Positions 22,938-33,517 of a DNA stretch of 64,000 nt are shown one piece after another. Both the position numbers and the translations under genes were made by a program. Source of the DNA: Dioszegia crocea (lineage: Eukaryota > Basidiomycota > Tremellomycetes > Tremellales > Bulleribasidiaceae); assembly GCA_001600615.1 (NCBI GenBank), contig BCKK01000011.1, forward strand, positions 62,001 through 126,000, written 5' to 3'. The notes under the pieces are model-generated. The model searched no databases. It worked only from the letters and a program-made list of their open reading frames with translations, and was not told the origin of the DNA. Every line of letters begins with the position of its first letter. Position 1 is the stretch's first letter.

Positions 22938-24857
22938 CTATGACGACTTTGCCGCCGCCATCTTCTTCTGGAGCTTCTCCTACAATCATCAGCTCAACCC
23001 CAACATCGTCGGGCCCGAATCTCCCTACGCCTTTCACCCAAGTCAAACAAATCCTCAACTCACATTAACAGCCTTCATATACTCATCCGTCGTGACCCAA
23101 TCCCCCCTCCCCATACTCTTCCCCTTCATAGCCAACGCCAAATCCTTAGTCATCACCCCATCCTCATCGATACACTCCACACACGCCTCCTCAAGCCACG
23201 TAGCGAATTGTCCCAATTCAGGCGTATCGTCAAGTTTCGCACGGAAGGCCAAACCACGCGTCCACGCAAAGATTGACGCGACGGGGTTTGTTGATGTTTC
23301 TTGACCCTTTTGATATTGCCTATAATGACGAGTGACGGTTCCGTGTGCTGCCTCAGATTCCATCGTCTTGCCGTCCGGTGTAATTAGTTCAGAAGTCATC
23401 ATTCCCAATGAACCGAAACCTTGGGCTAGAATGTCGCTCTGAGATGTTAGCTGAGTAGAGTGGGGTGGGGAAAGTGGGGACACACCATCACATCTCCGTC
23501 GTAATTCTTGCACGCCCAGACGAATCCTCCGTCGGATTTGATAGCTTGAGCAACCATGTCGTCTGTGCATTGTCAGCTTAGACGGTAGCCAAACGCTTGG
23601 GTAAATAACTGACCAATCAAACGGTGCTCGTAGTAAATTCCTAGATCTTCAAATTGCTTCTGGTAGGTCCTGAACATGTCAGCTGCCGACTGACTCACGG
23701 TGAGGGTGGGGAACAGCTTACGACTCATAGACCTCCTGGAAGACATCCTTGAACCGCCCATCGTACTTTTTCAAGATAGTGCTGTATCGTTAGCTTTCTG
23801 AAGACGAGCCTGTCCAACTGATAAGCTTACTTCTTTGTAGACATGAACAAGGTCATCTTCTTGCTGAGCGCCATCTTGAAACTGGCATGTGCGAAACCGT
23901 AAATCGACTCGTCCGTATTGTACATGGCGAGCGCGACTCCCTTCGCCTTGAAGTCATACACGTTCATCTCGGTTGGCTTTCCTCCATCGGCAGGGGTATA
24001 AATGAGCTGAAGCTTTCCTGGTCCTGGTGCGATAAAATCTGTAGAGCGGTACTATAACGTCAGCCAAATTTATCCTCGAGTCCAGCTAAAACATACCTGG
24101 TCACCGAAAGCGTGACGACCAATGACGATAGGTTTGGTCCATCCTGGGACTGGCTTGGGAATAGATTTGAGGATGATGGGTTCGCGGAAGACAGTTCCGC
24201 CTAGGATGTTACGGATCTGAAAGTTAGCAATTCGCCACATAAGGGATGGAGGGGTTCACGTACGGTGCCGTTCGGACTGCGCCACATCTCCTTCAATTTG
24301 AACTCCTCAACGCGGGCTTCGTCAGGCGTGATGGTGGCGCACTTGACACCGACAGAGTACTGCTTGATAGCCTCTGCAGAGTCGACGGTGACTTGGTCAT
24401 TTGTCTGTCCGGTATGAGCTCTTGATAAGGTTCGGCAATTTTGGCGCGTATCCAACTCACAGCATCTCGGTTCTCCATTCCCAAGTCGTAGTATTTGAGC
24501 TCGACGTCGACGTAGGGCAGGATAAGCTCTACGTCAGCTAATGGAATCACTTCTCAAGCGAGTCTCATAGCTCACCTCCTCCCTAATCTTCTTCCAGATA
24601 ATACGGGTCATTTCATCCCCATCAATCTCTACAACAGGGTTCTTGACCTTGATCCGATCACCTGAAGGAGTGGCATAGCTACGAGCAGCCATGGCGAAAG
24701 CAATAGGCACAGGTCGGGGGATGGATGTGCGAAGGGATGCTCGAAGCACTGGCGAACAGCGGGAGAAGAGCTAAGGACTGAGTTGGTGGATCTTTTTTGA
24801 GGCAACCCTGCCTTCTGCAGCTCCCTGTCGCCCCTATTGATCTGTGTTACTCACCAT
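22938..24857 (-). CDS. IDP1: NADP-dependent isocitrate dehydrogenase, mitochondrial
   Basis: Converts isocitrate and NADP+ to 2-oxoglutarate, CO2 and NADPH. Core segments: [126 protein letters not shown] and [11 protein letters not shown], all strongly conserved. The N-terminus is an Arg/Ser-rich mitochondrial presequence. The initiator ATG at 24855-24857 is the last codon of exon 1 and is followed at once by a GTGAGT donor (intron 24771-24854); exon 2 then gives [14 protein letters not shown] frame ending in VS at 23055 is only intron read-through. Splicing 22980-23063 gives [13 protein letters not shown] with a stop at 22938. There is no peroxisomal SKL ending. About nine exons. Confidence 0.95.
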
Positions 24858-25102
24858 TTGAAGAGAAGGAAGAGGAGCGAAGAGCAGCACTATGCAGGGG
24901 TATATCTAGTATCCAGGGTGGTTGAGTGGTTGGGTGCACTGCGAGTGGGGGTTGCTCTCGGCCGGCCCGGGAGGGCTTTCGGCCGGACAAGTCCGACTCG
25001 AACCGGAAGCTGACGTAAGACAACAGATCGCCACCGTAAAGATCGATGTCCACCTCCACTCAATTGATTCATTCATTCATCTCTCACACACAAATCACAA
25101 CG
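24858..25102. promoter_or_regulatory. Shared divergent promoter of IDP1 and SDHAF3
   Basis: Only 245 bases separate the two start codons, so both promoters and leaders must lie here. The genes serve the same mitochondrial pathway (TCA cycle and succinate dehydrogenase). The right half is rich in CATTCATTCAT and CACACA words. Confidence 0.65.
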
Positions 25103-25695
25103 ATGAGAACCTCTCTGATACGTCTCGCAAGCACCAGTGCTTCTCTACCTCTGACCGTTTCGCAAGCCTCGACTCAGCTTGTTCCACCAATACCGTAAGT
25201 TCTAGTTTGTCCAACAGGGAATAGGACTGACCCGATGCAGACTCTATCGACGCCTACTCCGGGCTCACCGCTCCCTACCCGATGAGATGCGGTTCATGGG
25301 TGATGCCTACATTAAATCAGAGTTCCGACTCACAAGATCGACCGATAACCCCCTTCACATCATCGGCTTCCTCTCACAATGGAAAGCCTACCTCGATCAG
25401 CTGGATACGGTCAAGTCGAGAGAAGAGGGCAAGGAAATAGATTGGAGTGGGCGAAAGCTGGATATGGAGGCGTTTGAGAAGATGAGCAATGAGCAGGTCG
25501 GGCAGTTGTATGAGTTGATGCACGCCACCAAGGGGTTGTGGAAGAGGTAAGTCTGAGGTTTACCCGTGGCCTACTTTAGGGATCTGGGGTTTATCTGGGA
25601 GTCTCTTGCTGAAGCTCATAGTTCGGAACAGCTTGAGGCAGATGCACAAGCGGCAGAATCGACAAATCCGGAAGACACCAAGAGCTCGCAGACAT
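25103..25695 (+). CDS. SDHAF3: Succinate dehydrogenase assembly factor 3 (ACN9/LYR protein)
   Basis: Mitochondrial matrix chaperone of the LYR family that helps mature the iron-sulfur subunit of succinate dehydrogenase. The ATG at 25103 starts a Ser/Arg/Thr-rich presequence ([17 protein letters not shown]). After the first intron (25195-25240) comes the LYR motif in [17 protein letters not shown], then [14 protein letters not shown] and [13 protein letters not shown], as expected for the family. A second intron, 25547-25621, removes an in-frame stop and adds the tail [18 protein letters not shown], ending at the TGA 25693-25695. The total is about 142 residues, normal for the family. It is divergent from IDP1. 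Confidence 0.93.
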
Positions 25696-27289
25696 GAGGC
25701 GGCGTTTTGGACATGTAGCAATTATGGATTGGACCGCTCTGAGCGACAGGACTCGGCTTTGGAATTGTCCAGCACTACATTTCGCTCAATCGCTGCAGGT
25801 CGCAGGTATCTCTTGCTGTAGCCCCCCTTATATCTCCTTCAGCGAGCTCCTGCAGCGACCAGGCTCGACCAGGATCCAGGAGTGTGAGATCGATCCCTCC
25901 AACGGAAGCTATAAAGCGTGACAGGAATTACGGTAACTCTTTTGAACCCTGAACTATATTTTGCCACCTGTCAGACGCGTCGATCACCGAGTGATACCGA
26001 CCCATCCCATGTGCCAAGTCGCGTCGAGGATAGCGTCAAGGACATTAGGAGAATCACATTAGTCCGTCATGCCCATTTGACAGGTATCTACAAGCCCGAA
26101 AAATATCACCTATCGCGTTCCTCAACTTCATATCAACAAGGGGGGTTGGAGAGCACAGACCGGGTTCCCTCTCTCGAAGAAAACACACACACTGAAACCC
26201 GACGCTGAGCCAAGGGTCCGCGCATACCGATTCCTTCTCGACATCAAATTAGACACTAGACGCCCTTCGCCCGATAGCTCTCACGATAGTTCTCGACTCT
26301 ACGCTCTCTCACTCTTCCGTTCATTGACGCTTATCGCCTACAACCCCTAATTCGCTCGCCTTAAAAACTCTCAACGTTCGCGCTCGGACCCCCCTCCACA
26401 TTATCCCCGTCGCGCTCGAGCCCACTTGGCGACCAGGCGGTGTTTCATCGTGTCCACTAAAGGAGGTGGTCGGAGCATACAGTTTGGGCTGCTAGCTGGT
26501 ATCCTTGGATCCTGTTGCTCGGACGATTGGAGCAGGGCAAGGAGGAGAGACAACACAAGGTCAAGGCGTGGAGTTGGTTCAATCGGGAATTAGTCCAACG
26601 GAGGGCGACACAATTGCGAGGATTGAAAGACACAAGGAGGGATTCGTGACGTCTACTCGTACATTCAGTTGACAAACGTCAAATAGGTGAGCTCTGTTCC
26701 TTCCGTCGCGTCTCTGGTCTCGTTCATGTCTCACCCATGTTTCCCTCTCCGACATCTGGCTGGTCAAGGGATATCTCGCATTCCCCAACGGGGCTGGCTA
26801 CAAAATCAACAATTGCATGCCTAGTCTGCGTCAGCCTCCCGACTCCTTACGTCCCTCTGTGGCCCAGCTCCATCCTCGCAATCCTGCGCCCAGCCGGTGG
26901 TCGGACTTGGTTTTCCCTCCCTCTCCCTCTTCCTGCTTTCTTTCTACTTTTCTCTTCCTTCCAGCCACTTGTTCTTGACCCTCTCTTTTCTTTACCTTCG
27001 CCTTTCTCTATTCGTCTCATTTATTCTCCTTTACACCTTCTTTATAATTATCCCTTTCAACGCGTAGCTTTGGCCCGGATATCTTCCTTTGTGACCCCTT
27101 TCGACCAATCTGGCATTCCTTTGGTTCGTCGCCTAATATGGCACTTTAACTCCCTGCGCTCGGTCCATCCCCAGTGCCCGAGCTGAGCGCTTTCAACACA
27201 TGTAACCTGAACTAATTCCTCAGTTCTTTCCGCACCTCATCTATCTTCGCCACTATAATATCCCCTAAATCCCCCACGACCTTACTATA
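25696..27289. other. Long upstream region and probable leader of the LIM gene
   Basis: About 1.6 kb without a recognisable gene. The right half (about 26,860-27,280) is strongly pyrimidine-rich on the + strand, typical of a long fungal 5' leader. GTGAGC at 26687 could be the donor of a leader intron with an acceptor such as CCTCAG near 27223, but I cannot prove it. Several small upstream ATGs are present. Confidence 0.45.
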
Positions 27290-29886
27290 ATGTCACTATT
27301 CGCGCCCCGGCCGCCGATGGGGATACAGGAAGACCGAGCGTCTGTCATTCTCCCCACCGTCACCTGCTCCTCCTGCGGCCACCCAATCCCTTTATCCAGC
27401 CTGACAGAGCACGTCTGCCGTCCATTACCACCGCAGAACCAGCACCACCAACCTGCTCAGCCATCCCGGATGAACCCGCGCCAACCCCCCAAATTGTCCC
27501 AAATATCTATACCGCCCATAGAGCCTCGCCGCGCCGGTCCCTCGTTCCGAGGCCAGGCAGCTGTAGACTCTCTCCATTCCGAACCATCCCCTCAGTTCAA
27601 ACGACCTTTTGCAAATTCGCCCACATCTAGCTCATCCCCTACTTCCCTCAATATACCCCTACACAACCCTTCACCCGCCTCTCTCCAAGCGCCCAGTCCG
27701 GCCTTTGGCGGTCCATCCCCACGCACACCATCACCTACAAACCCATTCTTCCCGCATAACTCCCCCACGCCTGAGAAGGCGGTCATAGTGCATGGTCTAG
27801 GTCTAGGCGTGGGCAAGGCGCAAGGACCATTCCCGACTGACGCGCCCCTCCCGCCTGGCGTACAAGACCCAATGGCTTCTGCACCAGATATGATGAGTGG
27901 TGGGAATGCCGGAATGGCCGGTGTGGGCAGAAGAGCATTTGCAGCTGCGGCCTGGGGAGTCAGAGCGGGAGTAGCGATAGCTCAAGGTCCCCAACGATCT
28001 CGAGAACCTTCAATACCTTCTGCGCCTCAATTACCCTCGAACGCTTTCCCCCTCCCACATTCCAATCGTGGTCCATCACCCCAGCCTGGTCCTCCTGCCC
28101 ACCGTGGCCCAACACCTGTTCCCACCTACTCTTCAGGTCCATCACATCGCGGTCCATCCCCCAATCCCCGCTCACCTACACTTTCAGACGAGGGCTCATA
28201 CTTTGAGCGCCCGAGACATCCTACCGCCTTCCCCAGTTCTGCCTCCCCGACCACCCGAGAACCCCCAATATTACCCCGTGCACCACTTGCCGATCGGCCC
28301 CGCGGTCCTTCCTTACCCAGCCCTACCGATCCCCAACCACCTCAACCATTCCCAATCCCCACAATCTCAACCCAATCCGCCTCCCCAAACCTGTACCGTC
28401 AAAACTCATACGACTCCGCATCTGCCTCATCGGCCGTCACTGGCTCTCCAGCTGGCGAGTCAATAGCCCAGCTCCTCCGAGCGCGACAGGGTTCAGGAGA
28501 CCAACCCAAACCTACCAACAAGGCGTTTTTCGATCGGTATAAAGCTATGGTGGCTACTTCTTCGGGATCCGGATCGTCTACTCCTTCCGGGACCGCATCG
28601 CCCATGTTGGGATTCGGGACGGGATTATCGAGGCGGAACTCAGATGACAAGGTGATCACTGCCAGTCCTGAGACCGCCACGGTCGTCTTACCAGAGGATG
28701 ACGATGATGATTCGGCCTTACCCTGGGCACGGTCGAATGGGCTCGTTGACTCGCCCGATATCCAGCCTGTCCCCAAGTTGACAAAGCCTTCAGCTCCGCC
28801 GAGCCAATTACGCCGACATCGGCCTGCGCAGAGTGAGGGTTCTAGTAATTCGTCTTCGGCGTCATTGAGGCGGGGAGGGGCGAGTGTTGAGTCGGAAGAA
28901 GTCGTCACGCCCAGTGCGTCCTGGGAAGGGATATCGGAGCATAATGACGCGAGAAAGGGAGGGATAAATATCGCGGGCGAAATGAGGGATAGGCTTGAGT
29001 TGGTTGAAGAGGATGAAGGCGAAGGGGAAAGATTAGTCTTTGGGTCTTCAGCAGAGAACAAACGCGGGAATCTCGATCGTCAACGTTCGTACGATCGACC
29101 CTTGAAACCCTCGGCATCGAGTGCAACTCTCAATTCCTCATCGACAGCAATGTACGATCATCACTCTCGAGCCGATACGGCACCGGAGCGCCGGGGGTCC
29201 TCAGCCACATCCACAACTTCCTCTCGACGAACCAAGACCTGCGTTAAATGTAATGAGGCCGTCGGGGGCTCTAAGCGCTTTGTGGAGAGGGACGGAGTGG
29301 TGCTTTGTGAGAAGGACTGGAAGAAGCTCTATCTACCTTCGTGTAGGCGGTGTCAGTTACCCATTGAGAAGAGCGCGGTGTCGTCTTCCGATGGTCAGCT
29401 CAAGGGGAAATGGCACCGTGCTTGCTTTACCTGTACGGAGTGCGATGAGCCATTCGAGGGGGATAGCTTCTATGTTCTAGGTGGGAAACCTTGGTGTCAA
29501 TATCATTATCATGCGGAAAAGTAAGCTTTTGGCTTCGCATTCGTCCCAGGTGGCCATAGCTTACGAACCCCAGTGGTACACTCTGCGCCTCATCATCATG
29601 CCGAAAACCAATCGAAGGCGCCTGCGTTCTTACTCCCGATATGAAGCGTTTCCACCCCGGACATCTTAAATGCGATCACACATCTCCCGGCGGCAGCCAA
29701 AATTGTCGCGAGAATATGGATGAGTACTATGAAGTGGGGAAACAGAGGTTCTGTGAGCGGCACGTCGGCGAGGCGGTTAATAAGGGTGGGAAGGGTGGGT
29801 TGGGGATTGCTGGGCGGGCCGAGAAGAGACGGACGAGGTTGGTAGATATTGCGGGGTTTGCATTGGGGAATAGTGGGTTGAGATGA
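27290..29886 (+). CDS. LIM-domain protein, paxillin-like
   Basis: Two exons, about 850 residues. The ATG at 27290 is followed by a short Cys/His element (CSSCGHPIPLSSLTEHVC). About 600 residues are disordered and Pro/Ser-rich. The C-terminal LIM array follows: a first half-module (TCVKCNEAVGG, then VVLCEKDWKKLYLPSC), a full LIM (CRRCQLPIEKS, KWHRACFTCTEC, KPWCQYHYHAEK) and a third (CRKPIEGACVL, FHPGHLKC, RFCERH). The single intron (29522-29573) lies inside the LIM array. LIM zinc fingers bind protein partners. Fungal proteins with this layout (Pxl1 type) work at the cytokinetic ring and sites of polarised growth; applying that role here is inference. It ends GFALGNSGLR and is convergent with MUS81. 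Confidence 0.82.
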
Positions 29887-30188
29887 GTGTGGGGGGGTGT
29901 AGGGGGGCGTGTCCTAATCTTGTCTTTGTTGGACTTTGTGTTGGGGTTGTATTAGTAGTCTTGCCTTAATATGGATAGATGCGTTGATCTTACGGCTGAG
30001 TGCGGAGTAGGATATGTTGGGCGAGTCATACTTCGCATTAAGAACGGTCAAGAGAAACGAATACGATACACATGTTACATACAAGGAGGAGAAAGAACCA
30101 ATGTCCCAAAATTGCCCAATCGCTCGGTGTCCCCTCGTCTCTCCCGACTGCAAGGTCTGATTGCCAGGCCAGACCTCCAAACCGCTGC
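29887..30188. other. Convergent intergenic region, LIM gene and MUS81
   Basis: A stretch of 302 bases between facing stop codons. It starts with a G-rich run (29,890-29,910). No feature beyond expected 3' ends was recognised. Confidence 0.4.
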
Positions 30189-33042
30189 CTAGTCATCCTC
30201 AATATTCATCAAATTACGGTAAAGCTGATACACATCAGCTCAGTGCCATAATGAATCCAACGCCCTTGATGACTCACAGTCCGACTGAGCGCATCCCCAA
30301 TCTTGCGCCTTCCCTCACCCGGTACCCTATCCGCAAAGAACATATCCTTCCCCCTGACTTTCTTCTTCTTGGGTTTCCCATCTTTCCCCAACTCCCCTTC
30401 TTCCTCCGGTATCGCATTATGCGCCTTGAGGTCCTCCCACATGGCCCTCGGCGTATCCCACACATCCAACAATGACGACACCCTCTCCGCACTCATCCCT
30501 TTCGTCGTCAACATCATTCTCGCAAATTTCTCCTTTAATGTCTGACTAGATGACTTGTCATTCAAAGCCGTATGGTCCGCATAAGTCGTAAGGAAAGATG
30601 AAACGGCCTCTTTGCCCGTCGAAGGCATGTCGGTCCGTAATTTGTTTTGCAATGCGCAAAATGTCGCTCGGGATACAAATCGAGAAGGGATGATGCGAAG
30701 GTCGGTATGGGCGTGTGTGGAAATAATAACTTGTGTCATTGTTTTCAAGAAATCAATCGTTTCGCTTAATTTGTGTGTCTCTTTTAGGAAGAATCGGCTG
30801 TGGACCTGAACTTGGGATTTGACAGTGTTGACTGACATTCCGCTGACTTCCATCCGAGCGGCCGTTTGGAATTCTTCGACAATGTAGTAAACGTGTTGGA
30901 TGGATGAGTTCCCTAGTCGGAACTGATCCGTCAGCCTTAATCTCCTTATGTCCGAGGAATACTCACGCATTGCTCATCGTATCGCCCATCCTTAATGGAA
31001 TTGATCAGATCGTCCAATCTTTTCCGCTCCGCGATGTAATCCAACACACACTCATCCTCATCCCCACCCATCCCATCCTTCAACCTCGCAATCCAAATCA
31101 TATCCCCAAGCTTCAACGACCTAGTCTCAACATTGATCCCTTTAGCCCGAAGATCATCCTTGAACTTATCCCGACTCTTGGTCGACTCCACCTCCCGATC
31201 ATCCACAATCAGGATGATATCATATGAACCGGCAGGCCATGTAATGCCTTGTGTCGCGGGGTCAAAGTCGGGGATTTTGGCGGATTCCGCATTGGGATCA
31301 ACGGGGACGAGGGGATTTTGGATTGGGATATGGGATGATAGTCGGGGAGCGGGTCGAGCGGGGGCAGGAGCGGCAGATCTCCATGGACCAGAGATTGAAG
31401 ATAGGGAGGATGTAGCGCCCAACCCCCCCATCCGGCGCGCAGCAGCTTCAGCCGCGAGTTGAGCAGTGAGAGGGGAGTTGATATGTACCGGGGCAGATTG
31501 GGTACGGGCAAAGTTCCCGGTTCCGCCAATAGCAGCAAACAGCTCATTGGCCGTCTTTTTAGGTGGAGGTCGAGCAGACGCGGGGATATCTTCAATATCG
31601 AGCGATCCGTCTGATTCTATACTCCCGCTCCGCCGTCTCTTTTGGCCACTTCCACCTACAGCATCAGAAGGGGGAGCCGCCTCATCGAATTTGCTGCAAT
31701 TTGGCGGGGCACCTTCTTCCGCCGTAAACCCGAAATAAGTTGCTTCGCCCGATTCGTCCCGGACTCTCGATTCGGCATCGACGAGTTTGAGCTGGCGGGC
31801 AAAAGGGTGAGTGCGCTGGGCGTGGCGGAATTCGATCTTACGCATGTTGACAAAGTCTTCCGGGTCTAATCGAAGATTCGCCTGGGATACCGTTGGGACT
31901 CGTTGCTCGGTGTTATCTTCAAGTCAGCTTTGACGAAAAGGAAGGGACCGACGACTTACCTATATACCAGAATTGAAATCTACCGGGATTACTCTCGCGC
32001 CTGACTGGGTCCAATGACGGCCTGCTCCGCGCCATGCCTTGCTGGGATGATTCGGGACGACCGAGCGGGATCTCCCGCGGAGCTGGTCTCGGTCGAGCGG
32101 GGGCAGTGATGGTGAGTGCCAACGCAGGCGCCACATCGTCGATCCATGGATGTTCCTCCATATGGGCGAGCTCTGGGATCTGACTGCGCATCTGCACCGC
32201 CACATTGCTACAGGTGTCAGCTACTTCACACATTATTCAGTAGGTGTTAAACTTACTATCCATCCTCGGTCAAACAGTACTTTGCCGGCATACCAGTCTG
32301 GTACACATACCCTCTAGTGACGAGTGACTTTGTACCGCTCCACGCTGTAAAGAATGTTCCTTTATCAGAGTGGGTGTAGCTCGTGTCGCAGTGAGGCTGA
32401 GCGACGCGAACGAGTTCTGGCTTGGTAAGGAAGACATTGGTCGTCCGTGTAGGCTCTTCGATGGCCGATAGGAGACCAAGGAGGATCCCATATGGCCCCG
32501 AACGCCTGGCAGGGATGTATGTCTTGGCCGTCACGACCTTCTTCGCCTTCTTCGGTGGGGCTGCAGGGACCTCATCGCTATCACTGTCGTCATCGCGAGT
32601 AGGCTGGGTAGCTTTCGCAGCTTTTGCCGCAGTCTTTCGCTCTACCTATCAGCTCCCCCTTCCGACATGGGTCAAAGTAATCACTTACTCTTCTGAGGAG
32701 TAACAGGCATTTCAATATCATTATCATCGCAGTATATGCGCATTTTTCGCGTTAAGAGCTCGACGATTTTAGGTCCGATATTCGTCAAGCAGATAAGCTC
32801 GGATGGGTGATCGTACTTGACCGGACAAGCATTAAGCGATTTGATAGCCTTGCCGTACGTCTCTGCCGTCTTGAGACCTTTATCCTGGGCGGTCTTTCGG
32901 GCTTCTGCCGGGTGGTTAGCTCAAGGACTCGACCCACCGACAGTTTGGACAAGGCCGGTTGACTGGACTATGAAATGGACGGTGGGGACATACCGTCGAG
33001 CCAATCTCGGAACATGGGATTCCCGCATACTTTAGGCGGCAT
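30189..33042 (-). CDS. MUS81: Mus81 structure-specific endonuclease subunit
   Basis: Catalytic subunit of the Mus81-Mms4/Eme1 nuclease, which cuts stalled forks, flaps and recombination intermediates in the nucleus. The ATG at 33042 begins MPPKVCGNPMFRDWLD. The N-terminal helix-hairpin-helix contains LICLTNIGPKIVELLTRKM. A Lys/Asp-rich linker (DDDSDSDEVPAAPPKKAKK) leads to a winged-helix region (SGPYGILLGLL ... SLVTRGYVYQTG). The ERCC4 nuclease domain has VDDREVESTKSRDKF and, later, YIAERKRLDDLI, the ERK-x3-D catalytic motif. The C-terminal helix-hairpin-helix part includes MLTTKGMSAERVSSLLDVW. The last exon is tiny, ending LYRNLMNIEDD at the stop 30189-30191. About nine exons. All catalytic residues appear intact. 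Confidence 0.95.
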
Positions 33043-33517
33043 ACTGATGGCCGGCTATCGGGTCTGCTATGGCCTGTAGTAATGGATGTGCCTAGTAGTA
33101 GTGTGAAGGGGCAAGATAGGGCGGCGAAAGTCAAAGTCGCGTCTCTCGCATCTTTCGCGTGACTGGATATCTAGTCCGTGCGTCCCTCCTCAAACATGTC
33201 TCTTTGCCCGCTCCCTTTGAGGCCCTTTTTGTCTCTTCACCCAACACAAAGCAGTCAGACGCAGCTCTGGTAGCGCGAAACGACACGCTGCCACGATTCT
33301 AGAAAAGGAGATAGCTCAGGAAGCACTCCGACGCCTGGCTGAGCGCGAGATTTTCGACACATTTGACGACCGGAAGCCGATTACCCGCACGACCCCCTTT
33401 GACGACAATACGCTTCGATACGCCATCCCTACTACACTATCCATGAACAGATAACGATATACGCTATCAGTATAGAACCTCCTTTGACGTCCTTCGATTG
33501 CTCCAGGATCCGCCATC
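33043..33517. promoter_or_regulatory. Divergent promoter region, MUS81 and SOG2
   Basis: The starts of MUS81 and SOG2 face away from each other across 475 bases. No TATA box or named factor site was recognised. Confidence 0.45.

Noticed and set aside
23055..23063. IDP1 ending at the in-frame stop after VNVS
   Set aside because: The bases are a perfect GTGAGT donor. Splicing to 22979 gives a more typical C-terminus.
25547..25550. SDHAF3 ending at the TAA after LWKR
   Set aside because: GTAAGT there is a splice donor, and the next exon gives a polar tail expected for the family.
28399..29061. A 220-codon open frame on the - strand inside the LIM-domain gene
   Set aside because: It is antisense to a well supported coding exon and arises from its Ser/Pro-rich codon bias. 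It has no recognisable content.
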